Source: Peromyscus leucopus
Lineage: Eukaryota; Chordata; Mammalia; Rodentia; Cricetidae
Length of the DNA: 64,000 nt
Direction of reading: 5' to 3'
Assembly: GCF_004664715.2 (NCBI RefSeq)
Contig: NC_051086.1
Span: 76,925,164 to 76,989,163, forward strand
In this document: positions 10,958 to 22,437 of the stretch, in pieces
Layout of the letters: every line of letters begins with the position of its first letter
Numbering within the stretch: position 1 is the stretch's first letter
Notes under the pieces: model-generated
The model's database searches: none
Told to the model about the DNA's origin: nothing
Seen by the model: only the letters and a program-made list of their open reading frames with translations
Position numbers and translations under genes: made by a program

Positions 10958-11425
10958 TGGTTTAAATGAGAATCCCACCAGAGGCTTACACATTTTCATG
11001 CATGGTCCCCAGTTGGCTGTGTGGAAGGATTAGGACTTGTGTCCTTCCTGGAGTAGGTGTGCCCTTGTTGGAGGAGGTGTGTCATTGGAGGTGGGCTTTG
11101 AGGTTTTTAAAGCCCCTACTAGGCCCACTCTCTCTCTTTCTGTCTCTGTCTCTCCCTGTCTGTCTGTCTGTCAGTCTACCTGCCTATGTATGTATATACA
11201 TACATACATACACATCTGCTTGCTGCCTTTGGATCAGAATGTAAAGCTCTCAACTACTACTTCAGTACAATGTCTGCCTGCATGTCACCATGCTCCCTGC
11301 CATGATGATAATGGCCCAACCCGCTAAAACTATAAGTAAGCCCCAAATTAAATACTTCATCTTATAAAAGTTGCCTTGGCCATGGTGTATCTTCACAACA
11401 ATCAAAACCATAATTAAGACATGGG
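10958..11425 (+). mobile_element. DNA-transposon-like rodent repeat (URR1/hAT-Charlie-like)
   Basis: It begins tggtttaaatgagaatccc and contains gcccttgttggaggaggtg, tgggctttgaggtttttaa, a C/T-rich microsatellite (about 11127-11172), a TACA run (about 11190-11212), tgccatgatgataatggcc and aagttgccttggccatgg. This order is typical of an abundant non-autonomous rodent repeat. The flanks ggttatgg (10950-10957) and tgttatgg (11426-11433) form a 7/8 target duplication, the length made by hAT transposases. The family name is my best guess. Confidence 0.6.
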
Positions 11426-11735
11426 TGTTATGGCTGGATAGGACTAAAACGTGCTTTTCACCTTTGGCCGCTCTTTCTGATACTGTAAGAGCAAATCCCC
11501 ATGGCAGAGGTTTCTGAGTCAGATCCAGATTGGTTACAGCAAGTCCTTTGTCTGAAGTATGTGATATCTTTAATGATGGGGGGTCTTACCTTCCTCGTCC
11601 AGGTAGGCACATAGGGCAATGGCAGAAGCTTATACTGTTTTAGGAGAATTTCGGGTTTCTCTAACCAACAGTTAGAAAGGAGGTAAATCAAGCCTGACAA
11701 TGAAGATTTTTGCTAGAAAGTTTATGTTTTTTGTT
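11426..11735 (-). mobile_element. Lx LINE-1 3' UTR, proximal part
   Basis: It continues the element broken at 10949: ggctggataggac, a gggtcttaccttcc block, agggcaatggcag, gttttaggagaattt and gcctgacaatgaagattttt, all antisense Lx landmarks. Together the two parts give roughly 880 bp of one element, truncated within the 3' UTR. Confidence 0.75.
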
Positions 11736-11800
11736 ATTGCTGCTTTGCTTTGAGGGGAACATTGTCTTTCCAAATGGCACAATGCATATACATGTGCATG

Positions 11801-11810
11801 CACACACGCA

Positions 11811-11861
<51 letters not shown>

Positions 11862-11870
11862 ACACACACC
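11801..11870 (+). repeat. (CA)n microsatellite
   Basis: A CA dinucleotide run with CG and TA interruptions near both ends. Several overlapping frames on both strands (poly-VC, poly-HT) come only from this run. Confidence 0.97.
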
Positions 11871-12025
11871 ACTCATATTGAAGCTTGCTCTTTCTATAAC
11901 TTTTTGTGGCCCTTGGTAGCAACTTTTATTTCTTTGGCATACTAAAAAACAACAAAATATTCTGCTTCTTAAAATCATTTTATCATTTGAGGTACCAGAG
12001 TGTTATGTCCACCATGAAAGAATCT

Positions 12026-12320
12026 TTTTTTTTTAATCAAGAGATTTGTATTCATTTTACATACCAACCACAGATTCCCCTGTTCTTCCTCCTCCCATCC
12101 CCCAGCTCTACCCCACAACCCTCCCCTATTCCCACTTCCTCCAAGGCAAGGTCTCCCGTGGGGAGTCAGCAGAGCCTGGCACACTCAGTTGAGGCAGGCC
12201 CAAGCCCCTCCTCCCTGCACCAAGGCTATACAAAGTGTCCCACCATAGGCACTAGGCTCCAAATAGCCAGTTCATGTACTAGGGATGGGTCCCATTTCCA
12301 CTGCCTGGGGCCCCCCTTAA
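12026..12320 (-). mobile_element. Young-lineage LINE-1 3' UTR, 5'-truncated
   Basis: A T run (about 12027-12037) marks the antisense poly(A). It is followed by the pyrimidine-rich end (cagattcccctgttcttcc, ctccaaggcaaggtctccc), the cagcagagcctggcac and aggcccaagcccctcc blocks, and the ccaaatagccagttcatg stretch. It has the same 3' UTR body as 2180-2590. It is truncated about 290 bp from the 3' end. No clear target-site duplication was found. Confidence 0.85.
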
Positions 12321-12898
12321 AATGGTAATACCTCACAAGAAAATAAGCACCTTGCTTATATATTTTTAATCCATAAATAGAAGAAAGATGGTGGCTAACC
12401 ATATTCATTTTTCCTTCTTATATATTCTACAGCTAGGCCAATTGAAATGTACTCTAGAAAGATTCTCCAATTCCTGTGACACATTGTTGATATATTTGCC
12501 GCTAGACCAGTGGGTCATAGAAATATCTATTTTATCACCTGCTTCTTCTCCAGAGGGCTCCTGCACTGTTGCTTCAGCAGTTTACAGAATAATAGAAATG
12601 CCAGTCCTAGACATTGACAAGGTACATTTTATGCATGGCAATTGAAATGATGGATTGCATTCCAGTTCCACTTATTTAAGCCCACATTTCATACTAAAGC
12701 ATGCATACATTATATTAGAAAGAAATACAGAAATCAAAGCAAAACACTACCATAACAGCTAGCTCTAATACCTGTCTGCCAATCATAAGCCACCCATTAA
12801 CAGAGGAGTAGACCATGTAAGATTGGCTTGTGAATATCTGAGGAGAACCTTTGCAGCAAAATGTCATATGCCCTTTGTTATTTCTATCATACCCAGGC
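12321..12898. other. Unassigned sequence
   Basis: Frames of 85 residues (plus, 12388-12645) and 61 residues (minus) have no recognisable domain. I see nothing else. Confidence 0.4.
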
Positions 12899-12899
12899 A

Positions 12900-12938
<39 letters not shown>

Positions 12939-12940
12939 TA
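12899..12940 (+). repeat. (TTA)n microsatellite
   Basis: About 40 bp of ATT units followed by a T-rich stretch. Confidence 0.97.
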
Positions 12941-15299
12941 TTTGTGATGTTATTTTTTTAGAAAATAAAATATCAAAACAAACATAATGCTCTCTTTGGC
13001 ATCATTAATGGCCATTTAAATTTATTGAGGTAGGTCCAGACTCCTTTTCTACTATTGTGACTTAATTGGAACAATATAAATGAACTACTGAGTGAGTACT
13101 TATTTATCGTAGACATTATATGAGATTAGAATTGCTGACTCTAGAGCCTCTGTATTATTATGGTCTTTCAAAATGGTCTATTAAGTATCTGTAATGAAAT
13201 ACTTTCTACTGCAGCTGATGTTTGACCCCACTTTCATTCTCTTTGAAATCACTATCAAATATCTCTGTAAACTATTTTCTGTCTCTCTTGAGCATCTCTC
13301 TGCCTTGATTCCAAGTAACTGCATTTTTCTGCTTCATAGTGTTTGTACTTTGTTCATTACTCTGCATCTCCCCTTCTTCTTCCATTCCAAACTCCATCCA
13401 AGGGTAAATCCTCTGTTTATTTTTCAGTGTCAGTTCTCTATTTCTCCTTCAACTCATCTTTGCATTTTACATCAGATCCAGTTTTATTACCTCTTGCTAG
13501 ATGGGCATTTTCCATTGCTGTTTCTATCTGAGCTCAATTCGACAACTAACTAGCTTCAGTCCATCCAAGCTTATTGGAAAATTACTTTTTATTTCACTCA
13601 CATATTAGTGCTTTTGCTAATAACACCTGAAAATCACAGTCTTGGGCTAAGCCTTGGAAACCCACATTCTAATACCAATGCATACTTTATAATTTCTTCC
13701 TTGTCATTTTCTACATCACTAAGTCCTCTATCTTCAACAAGCTTTTCTAGCCACGTTGGACAAATCTGATTCTCAACAATTTGGAATTAAATTTTAAAGA
13801 GAACATTTCCATTGCTTTATACTATGTTCTCGCATAAACACACAGTGCCCATTTGGAAACAGCATTTCTGTTTTACTGGTAACAATATTTTAACAAGAGA
13901 ATGATTGTATTTGAAACTTTCCTTGGACTAGGTTCTTGATATTTTTCAGTGAGAGCTAAGTCAAATTGTGTAGCTATCAGCTCTTTAAGCCATTACTTAA
14001 ATTATCATTAAGATTCAACTACAGTATGTGATGTTTTTAAAGTCTGAAAAAGATTATATTCCTCAGTTACATAACTAGGGCTTATCACATTGAGAAATAA
14101 TTGAAACCATTCAAATTCTTTAACCATCTCTTCAGGATGAAAGAATTATTTTCACATCAGCAGTTTTATATTGGCTACATGTATTGAATGAACACACTAA
14201 AAGCCAAGCTTAATTTGTTCAACTGCAAGAGAATCGTAAGGCTCAGTATTATGAAATTGTATTCAAAGTTTTCTCCAATCAGGAGTTTGTCTTCATCTCT
14301 AAGTCCTAAGCATAACATCATTATACATCTAGCAAGAACATGTTTCTGTTTTAGTTATACAAAAGGGTATGTAACACAGAATATAGCTACCCCAGCAATG
14401 AATGTCATCTTTTTATTACCCCTACAAGGCAAAATGATATGAATTTGGGGACAGTTCACAAGTAGAAAGAAAAGTTACAATATGTAACTTTCAGTGTTAA
14501 ACACGTTTAATATCAAGATAAATACTAAGAAAATTTTTCCTATTACAGTCTTAATATACAATAAAAATAAGAAATATTAAGCATAATATTTCTCATGGTT
14601 TTTTTTAATTATTATCCCAGCATCCAGTTGATTACAAGAGCTGAGTTAAATGAAGTTTAAATTTCCTGATTGCTCCTTGATCCATTTCTATACCATCTAT
14701 TCTTCAGGAAGACAGCTCTAACCCAAAAGAAGAAATGCATGTAGGGATATTGGATTTGATATTTAGAACATTAACCTCACATCTACTTCTTAAGAATCTC
14801 ACCTACAACCTTTGTTAAGTCATTGGGTTTTTACACATGAAAACTCATACTTGTTAATGACTTCATGATACGTTTAGTGGAAGTTAATTTGAAAAAGCCT
14901 TTGTTGTTATACTACCAGGAAAAGCAGTAAGAACTCTCAGGCTTTCTCTCCACCTAACTATGTATAAATGATGTTTATAATTTAAAAGGATACTATGTTT
15001 ATTCAAATTAAAATAAAATAAAAATTTTGATTGTGAGAAGTACCAGAAAAATGAATAATTAGAATGTAATTTGTGATTTAACTTAAGAGTCTGAAGTTCC
15101 CTTCAATGTACAAAATTATCTAAACCTGAAATGAAATCAATTTATAAAAACAGTTTTTTTCTTGAAAAAAAAATATATCATTTTCTTTATCTCAGCTATT
15201 TATAATGCCGGCACAGCTAATGTCATGTCATTATATTGACATCAAGTTGAAATTAATTTATTTTCAAGATCCCAAGTGTTAACTTAGATTGTAAAACAT
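12941..15299. other. Long AT-rich stretch, no gene seen
   Basis: About 2.4 kb without a recognised SINE, LINE or LTR. The longest frame is 119 residues (plus, 13194-13553) with a hydrophobic, low-information translation. There are no paired splice-like features or repeats supporting a gene. It could contain old repeats too decayed to see by eye. Confidence 0.45.
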
Positions 15300-15356
15300 C
15301 GGGCTGGAGGGATGCTCAGCCGTTAAAGGCTAGGCTCAAAACCAAAAACATAAGAT
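15300..15356 (+). mobile_element. Short B2-related SINE fragment
   Basis: gggctggagggatgctcagc, followed by cgttaaaggctaggctc and an A-rich end, is the tRNA-derived head of the B2/ID group. It contains an A-box-like element and stops after about 50 bp. Confidence 0.7.
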
Positions 15357-16289
15357 TGTTAAACATCATAGATGCTGTCTGACATTTTAAAATTTGATGA
15401 GTATTTCTAACACTACATAATGCTTGTGTTGCTGTTTAATTTTGTTTAGTTTTAGCTACATCATAGTAATTAATAAAAGAAAATGTACATTCAGACAGAG
15501 AGTGGCAGGCCTAGTATTAACGTACTGAAACCTATGGTCTGGGTAGTTATAAGACTTTGTTTTGCTTCCATTTTGGATAATTCTGAAAGTCCAAGATACT
15601 AAAAGGTAACCAAAGTGTGAATTTATAGAATACAGGAGCAGTAAGGGTGAAAGACACATTGTCCCAGCATAAGATTGTATCAAGTTGGAATTTAGATAAA
15701 TGGAAGCATCAAGTAACATCTTGTAAGAAATTTAACAACCATAAAACAAGGTGTAAGTTGATAGTTTTGGGAGAAAGAGAAGGCTCCAATAGGATTTCAT
15801 TTTATGGTGTTTTTCTTTGAAGAATAAGATCACATGAGAAGGTTTGGAGTCACAGGACAATCAATAAAATGAGACACTTTCACAAGAATAATCAATATTG
15901 GACCAACATCACAGAATAACAAAAGAGGCAAGGACCTGGAAGCTTAAGTAGAAAAGTCTCACTTAGAAAATAAATAGATGTTGTTTTACCTAAGAAGAAA
16001 CTGAGGCAGTAGCTAGCAAAGTTTATTAGGTAAGGGGCATTCTGTGCCATTTAGTTAGCATCCTAGTGTGTCTGTGGAAAATGACAGTGAGCAGCTAATG
16101 ACAAATCTCACATATAAGAAAGAGATTGGTTAGCATATTAATTCCCAATTCAAGACTGTATTCAGGGCATTAATTTAACCTCATCATTTAAAATACAGAG
16201 ATCAATTCTCAATACTCTAAGACTCACTTGTTTAAAGTATTACACTTATTTTAATATCTCAGAGTTGTGCAATCATCATCAAAATGTAA
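15357..16289. other. Unassigned sequence
   Basis: AT-rich, with an 87-residue minus frame at 15456-15719 that has no known domain. No repeat recognised. Confidence 0.4.
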
Positions 16290-16650
16290 TTTCAGCATCT
16301 CAACAGCCAAGAAAGGAAACTGTTAACATTTAGTACCCATTTCTTCTCAATCCTGCTCTGTTGTTCCAGCTCTAGGAAATCATTCATCTAATTTTAATTA
16401 TACAGATTTGCCTATTCATTATATTTCTCATAAAATTTTGATGCAATATGTTGTCATGGGTGATGGCCTCATTCATTCTGTGGTTTTAAACTTTATTCAT
16501 AGTAGAGTGTTATTTCATAGTATGAATATACCACCTTTTATATATTCACCATTGGATGGACATTTAGGTTTTATGTAGCATTCATCTTTGTTGATGATAC
16601 TGATAGGAAAATTATTAACAAGATTATATAGTCATGAACTTCATTTCTTA
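16290..16650 (-). mobile_element. Old L1M-type LINE-1 3' region
   Basis: The plus strand reads as antisense old LINE-1: atttgcctattcattat, ataaaattttgatgcaatatg, ttatttcatagtatgaatat, then acctttt...attcaccattggatgg and acatttaggtttt. These are the common 'stamps' of mammalian-wide L1 antisense sequence. It is heavily diverged. Confidence 0.65.
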
Positions 16651-17594
16651 AAAAACAAAAAATAAAAAACCCTTAGTGAACTGTAGTGTGACATGGTAAC
16701 TCTATCTAAAAGAGCCTGCTAGTTACTCTATGATAAATTCTTGAAGTACCATTTATTTATCTTAAAATACCAATTGTACCTGTATCCACATTCAAATGTA
16801 TCTAAACTCAATATAACATTAGTGAGCTGGAACTTCATTAAATATTTATAAACCATGAGATGGTGCATTCACAACAATACAGGCTGGGCAAGCGATGATC
16901 ATAATTGGCTCTTCTCTAGTTTGAGACCCACTGGGCATATTAACAGTTATACCTCCACAATATAATCATACAGTGAAGTCCTTTGTCCTGTGCCATCAAC
17001 TCTGCAGTAATAGTCACAGTATCTCCACTTTTATTTGTGTAGGTAGGCATGGGAGAGTGATACAGAGACAGAGAAAGCAGCAGCGAGGTAGACAGTGGGT
17101 TGCAAGATGTAGCTTCAGGGAGAAGTCCATGGAAGTGACAGCACCACATTGCTTGTATGAAATGTCTAACCACTATCCTGTTGAATCATGTACATATTTT
17201 AAGAGTTTCTCTTTAGGATTTCTTACTGGTTTAAATATCTTCCAGTTTTGTTCTAACCATTATCACTTTATCCCTTTACTCATGTCTCTGTCCTTCCATT
17301 GATAGCTAGCTTTTAATTAGTGTATATTCACACACACACCCTTCGAATTCCTTGTATAAAGCCTCTGCACCCTGACTTCCACCGTGATAATGGCACACCC
17401 TCTCCGTGCCCCACATATAAGTCAACATTGTCATTTCTGTTCTCATTTTGTCTTAGTAGGCAGTCCACACAACTGTCCCTTTTCCCCAACTACTTCTAAG
17501 GGGTGCTATATGGGGAGAAGAACCCCGTCTTAATATTTACTGTAACTGAGAGAAAATCATTTAAAATACAATATTATAAAGAGTTTCTCTAGAG
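16651..17594. other. Unassigned sequence
   Basis: Contains a possible ERV- or LINE-derived piece near 16880-17160 (minus frame 16940-17173, 77 residues) that I could not place. The remainder shows nothing recognisable. Confidence 0.35.
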
Positions 17595-18715
17595 AAAGGT
17601 AAACACCAGCCTACCTGCAAACCCTTCAATAAACCGTGGTAACCTGTCTGAATGATACCTAAGTACAATAGTGCCATAAATGTTGTGGGAGTAACCAACC
17701 AAGTTCTCATTGTATTCTAGGCCCACACCATAAGATGGAACAAATGTCTGACACTTGGGTGGCTAAATACCTGAAATTAGATAGACTATGGACCTCAGGG
17801 AAAAAAACATACTACTGTCCTGCTATAAAAATGTAGCAATGAAATGACTCCTAGCAACACTCTGCTATAAACATAAATGAGTATCTTGCTCCACCATCAT
17901 CAGAGAAGCTTCCTCATACAGCAGATGAGGACAAATGCAGAGACCCACAAGTAGATAATATTAAGAGTAAGAGTCCTTAGAACACTCAGTCTTTTGGGAT
18001 GTCTCCATCAAATCCCTCCCCTCGGGGATAAAGGAACCCTATGGAAGAGGAGGAGGAAAGATTGAAAGAGCCAGTGGAGATGGTGAACACCAAGTAAACA
18101 AGGATTTCTAGACACAATATGGCTGACATATATATGAACACACAGAGGCTGTGGAAGTATCTACAGGCCCTGCACAGATCTAAGCTAGATGAAGTCCCAG
18201 CACTTAGAGGGAAAGTGGACACAAACCCTCATCTCTAAACTGGCTGCTGTCTCCATTTGATAACAGCCTGCAAATGAAGAATTAGTGTCTCCAATAAAGT
18301 CTCACTAGATATACAAACCACACTTAATGGCAGGCCATGTGCCCAGCAATAGATGGCCAACACAAAACAAAGATCAATGGTATTTTTTGGAGGAATTTTT
18401 AAATTGCTGTTGTTTCAGTTTTTTTGTCTCATAACGCTTTGTCTAGAGATTTTTTTTTACACCTTGCAGGTCTTTTGTTTATATATTACAGTTTTTGATT
18501 TTGTGTTTTTAATGGGTTTTCTGTATGTGTCTCTGAATCTCTATGTGTTTCTTGTTCTTTTTCCTTAGTTCTTCTTTTTTCCTGTTTGTTTGTTTATTTG
18601 TACTAATGAGAAAAAGAGTGTGGATTTGGGTGAGTTGAGAAGATCTGGAAGGAGTTGGAGGAGGGGAAACCAATCAGCATATATTGTATGAAAACAAATT
18701 ATTTTTAATAGAGAA
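17595..18715 (+). mobile_element. Lx LINE-1 3' UTR, 5'-truncated
   Basis: Plus-strand order typical of Lx 3' UTR: gtgccataaatgttgtggg, agtaaccaacc, ccataagatggaac, gacacttgggtggctaaata, cagagaagcttcctc, gacccacaagtagataat, tctccatcaaatccctccc, cccagcaatagatggccaac, then a T-rich segment and a final ggagttggaggagg...tatattgtatgaaaac tail. All is non-coding. The frames at 17986 and 18353 fall inside this UTR. Parts of the same UTR occur at 27320-29489 and 53010-53245. Confidence 0.88.
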
Positions 18716-19550
18716 GGGAACTAAGGTGGAATCAAAGAGAATGAAATGGATCCTTGGGAGGACCTAAAATTGCATTAAGATTATTGATTTAGTTACTTGT
18801 TTACCTCCTCTCATTTTTACAACCTAAAGTATTTCTCCAACTCCCCTTTTAGAATGAGCTACAGTCATGGCAGAGCTGAAATTATCCCCACTGTTGCACT
18901 AAGTGCCAATCTAGGTTGGGTCTTCTTGTTAGGTGATGGGAGTAAATGTCCAGGCCAAATAGTGCCACTGATGGGCTTCACAGTTTTTGAGTGTCTCAGG
19001 AAAGAGGTAGCATGGTATAGGGAAAAGTGATTACTCTGTGTTCTCCCTGTCAGTCCAGAATAGACTGGTTTTTGACAGAGGCTCCCTTCAGTCACTTTCC
19101 TTTTTAACACCCTGTTGATGAAATGAAGTAGAAAAAGATGCATTGCAAAGGTTTCAACACAGTAAATACTTATGACATGAAAAGAGGAAGCATTTGTTTT
19201 GGACACTGTAGAAATAAGCAAGTCATCTGTATTTAATGTTGGTTGATAGAGGTGTTCAAATACATTTTTTTCTATAGTCCACTTGCTTTAATTCCTCTGG
19301 CATAACATCCTTTATACACAGCTTCAGTTCTGCTCTCATGTCTAGCTCCTTTCTTGCCTGATTTCTCTATATTTATCTACTGTCCCCTCTAGATTCTATC
19401 TTAATTCCTTCATCTAGTTCTGTTTCTTCTAGGATCTCATCTTCTAGTTCTTTCCCCTATCAGCTCTTCTCCCGTCTCCTTCTCTCTCATCTGGCTCTTC
19501 CTCATCTACAGTGTAACTACAAACAACAAATATGTCCTTCCTCCAGTCCT
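18716..19550. other. Unassigned, with C/T-rich segment
   Basis: 18790-19220 has overlapping frames on both strands (118 residues on minus) with no domain. 19260-19550 is pyrimidine-rich (tctagttctgtttcttc and similar). It abuts the minus-strand LTR at 19551, so it might be proviral leader sequence, but I could not confirm this. Confidence 0.35.
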
Positions 19551-19919
19551 CTGCCTTGCCCACAGTCAGGACAAATCTCTGTCACCCGCCAGTCCCACAG
19601 CCGCTCAGACCTGACCAAGTAAACACAGAGACTTATATTGCTTACAAACTGTATGGCCATGGCAGGCTTCTTGCTAACTGTCTTTACATCTTAATTAATC
19701 CATTTCCATAAATCTATACCTTGCCACATGGCTCGTGGCTTACCAGCATCTTCACATGCTTCTCGTCATGGCAGCAGCTGGCAATGCCTCCCTCTGTCTT
19801 CCTGTTCCCTCTTTCTCCTCTCTGTTAGTCCCGCCTGTACTTCCTGCCTGGCCACTGGCCAATCAGTGTTTTATTTATTGACCAATCAGAGCATTTGACA
19901 TACAGACCATCCCACAGCA
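19551..19919 (-). mobile_element. ERV LTR-like repeat (family A)
   Basis: Reverse complement of the repeat at 3867-4389 without the nested piece. Landmarks on the plus strand are cacccgccagtcccacagcc, gcttacaaactgtatggcc, ccttgccacatggctcgtgg and ggccaatcagtgttttattt. Its 5' end on the minus strand is tgctgtgggatggtctg. The last about 15 bp of the LTR seem to be missing at 19551. Confidence 0.72.
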
Positions 19920-20077
19920 GTTGTTATTTAGTATGTGATATTAATTATAGAGCTTAAACCATGGATTTTGTGTCTCTAGCGTTCAGCACTATTTCTTCCA
20001 TTGGAAATTGTACTGAAAGAAAAATATTGAGAAACTTTTGAGGAAGATGTTAATCATTGATTGCAACTAGAAGCTTC

Positions 20078-20433
20078 CCTGTGTCCTGTTGGGTCCTGTA
20101 GCCACTCAGACCCAAACAAACAACAGAGCCTTATATTAATTACAAATCATGTGGCCATTGCCTATGGCTCAAGCTTCTTGCTAACTAGCTCTTATAACTA
20201 AACTCAGCCCATTTCCATTAATCTATATGTCACCATGTATTCTGTGTCTTTACCTGTGTCATTATATGCTGCTCCCAGGAAAGCCAAATGGTGTCTCCCC
20301 TGCCTCTCCTTTCTCCTTTAACTATCTCCCTTGGATTTTCCTGCCTGGCTTCATCCTGCTCTGCCATAGGCCAAATGGTTTTATTTATCAATCAAAGCAA
20401 CACATATTCACAGCGTACAGATATACCCCAGCA
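20078..20433 (-). mobile_element. 3' LTR of a proviral fragment (copy X)
   Basis: Family-B-like LTR. Plus-strand landmarks are gcttcttgctaactagctc, cctgcctggcttcatcctg and ttttatttatcaatcaaagc. On the minus strand it begins tgctggggtatatc and is preceded by a purine stretch (antisense of 20434-20446, cttccccttttct). That is the expected position of a polypurine tract directly upstream of a 3' LTR. The 114-residue plus frame at 20227-20571 has no bearing on it. Confidence 0.68.
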
Positions 20434-21150
20434 CTTCCCCTTTTCTATCTAATCAAAAAGGAAGAGTTTAGCTTTAAAATAGTAAAATTATATATAACAA
20501 ACAGTTATCAAGCAAGAATTACAGTTATTACTAGATATTGTATCTACTCAATTTGTATTTGGCAAAATTAAAGAAAATATTCTATAATCTATCCTATATT
20601 TGTGAGTCTAAAATTTCATATCTAATTTGTCTTTTATCATAACTAAGGAAAATTACAATTATAACTAAGCAGTCTTCAACTACATCAAAGACCCCAGAGG
20701 GATGTAATATTACCTAAGTAAACAGGAAGTACATAGTAAGCAACATCCAAAATTCTGGAAATGACAGAGACAGCTGCTTGCCTGGACAGTCACCCAAAGT
20801 TCCTCTGTAATGTTGAGGCATCTTCAGCCTATAGGCCTAGAGTCTCTCAGTTACTTCTTCCTATGTCCTGTAGAATGAGCTTTACTAGGAGAGAAAACTT
20901 TGTGGTCATGGGTAGGAGCATTATCAAGCCTTGATCCTGGAGAGCATTAGTAGAGATATAACACACCAGAAGCAGGGGCCTTGAAGGAAGAGAAAAGAAT
21001 CTTCTTAAAAACCTGGAGACGTTTCAATTCAAAACCTTCTTAAAAACCTGGAGAGAGTAATTTTCTCCAAGGGACTCTCCCTGGGTAAAATATCTACTCT
21101 TAAGTGTATCTGGCATGCCCCAAAGCAGACGGCCAACAGAAGTCAAACTC
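20434..21150 (-). mobile_element. Proviral internal 3' region (copy X)
   Basis: AT-rich sequence that aligns block by block with 21738-22205: tttggcaaaattaaagaaaa, ttttatcataactaagg, atcaaagaccccagaggg, tattacctaagtaaacagga and ttcctctgtaatgttg. No open frame remains. It includes two near-identical cttcttaaaaacctggaga units (about 21001-21050). Confidence 0.6.
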
Positions 21151-21280
21151 AATGGCACATTTGGATGTTACTTGTCTCACAATGTTGGTAATGCTATTCT
21201 ACGAAATTTTTTTCTTTCATTTAAAAATTATTTATAGCTTTTTTGTCTTTTTACCCTGTTTGGATATATAGTGACTTTTA

Positions 21281-21564
21281 TTTATGGCTGGCCATCTATG
21301 TCCTCTGATCTCTAGGCAAATTTTATTTATCAACATACAAATAAAATATAATCATATTTCAGCACAAATGTCACCAGGCCTGCATGTCTTCCTTCCTCTG
21401 CATCTGGCTGGTGATTCCACCATTCTTCTTCCCAGAGCTCTCTCTGTCCAGATGTCCCAGGTATAACTCCTGCCTAGCTATTGGCCATTTAGCTTTTTGT
21501 TAAACCATGTTAAACCAATCACAGTGACATATCTTTACACAGTGTAATAAAATATCTGGCAACA
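21281..21564 (-). mobile_element. 3' LTR of a second proviral fragment (copy Y)
   Basis: Plus-strand landmarks are aattttatttatcaacatac, ctctgcatctggctggtgat, cctgcctagctattggcc and aaaccaatcacagtgac. On the minus strand it starts tgttgccagatattttatt, immediately preceded by the G/A tract that the B1 at 21574 has split. Truncated relative to 9189-9580. Confidence 0.65.
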
Positions 21565-21573
21565 TTTCCCCCC

Positions 21574-21727
21574 TTTTTTTGTTTTTCGAGACAGGGTTTC
21601 TCTGTGTAGCTTTGCACCTATCCTAGAACTCACTCTGTAGCCAAGGCTGGCCTTGGACTCACAGAAATCTACTTGCCTCTGCCTCCTGAGTGCTGATATT
21701 AAAGGCATGCACCACCACTACCCAGCT
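21574..21727 (-). mobile_element. B1 SINE
   Basis: Antisense B1: a T run, then gagacagggtttctctgtg, gctggccttggactcac, ctgcctcctgagtgctgat and aaaggcatgcaccacc. Flanked by catttcccccc (21563-21573) and catttccccc (21728-21737), a target duplication that lies within the polypurine tract of the provirus. The B1 therefore arrived after the provirus. Confidence 0.93.
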
Positions 21728-21737
21728 CATTTCCCCC

Positions 21738-22205
21738 TTTTTGTCTAAATAAAAAGGAAAGTGTTTTAACTTTAACTGTTATAGTTTTGACATATTAAAA
21801 CTATATGGAATAATAAAAATTATCTGGTAAGAAATACATTTACAATATCTAGTCCATTTGTTTACATTTGGCAAATTCAGAGAAAATACTCCATTTCTTC
21901 ATGAGTCCAAAGTTTTGTACCTAATTTACCTTTTATTATAACTAAGGAAACCTATATCTATCTAGTTTTCAGCATCATCAAAGACCCTAGAAATATTCAA
22001 TATTACCTGAGTAAAAAGGAAGTACAGAACAAGCACCTTCCAAATCTAAGAAATGATAGAAACATATGGCTGCTTAAACAGTTACCCAAGGTTCCTCTGT
22101 AACTTTTGGGCATCCATCTTCAGCCTACATGCCTAGGATGTCTGAAGGACTTTTCTGTGAAGCAAGAATTTTTCAAGACTTTCTCAAGTGTTGGTCCTTA
22201 TCTTC
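21738..22205 (-). mobile_element. Proviral internal 3' region (copy Y)
   Basis: The sequence resumes with ttttgtctaaataaaaagg after the B1 and parallels copy X (20447-21150) at lower identity. Shared blocks include atttggcaaattcagagaaa, tattataactaaggaaa, catcaaagaccctag and attacctgagtaaaaagga. Non-coding. Confidence 0.6.
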
Positions 22206-22224
22206 CACTTTGAATGAGATAGGA

Positions 22225-22437
22225 TCTCTTGTTCCCACTGCATATGCCAGACAATCTAGCCTGCACAGCTTCCAGAGATCCCCTTATCTCTAGCTTCCAT
22301 CTCACAGTTGGACTGTTGGGATTAGAGAATCTGGCTATGGAGTCCAGCTTTACCTGGGTTTTGGGAATTCAAACTCAGGTCCTCATGTTTTCAGGCAAAT
22401 GCTTTACCCACTGAAGCATCACCTTAGCCTTATGTAG
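22225..22437 (-). mobile_element. B4-type SINE
   Basis: Antisense B4: cttatctctagcttcc, cagttggactgttggg, tttgggaattcaaactcagg, tcctcatgttttcagg and ctttacccactgaagcatc. It ends at ccttagcct, the antisense head of the element. Confidence 0.75.

Noticed and set aside
18865..19221. 118-residue minus frame overlapping a 77-residue plus frame
   Set aside because: Frames on both strands of the same DNA, no domain, no supporting features.
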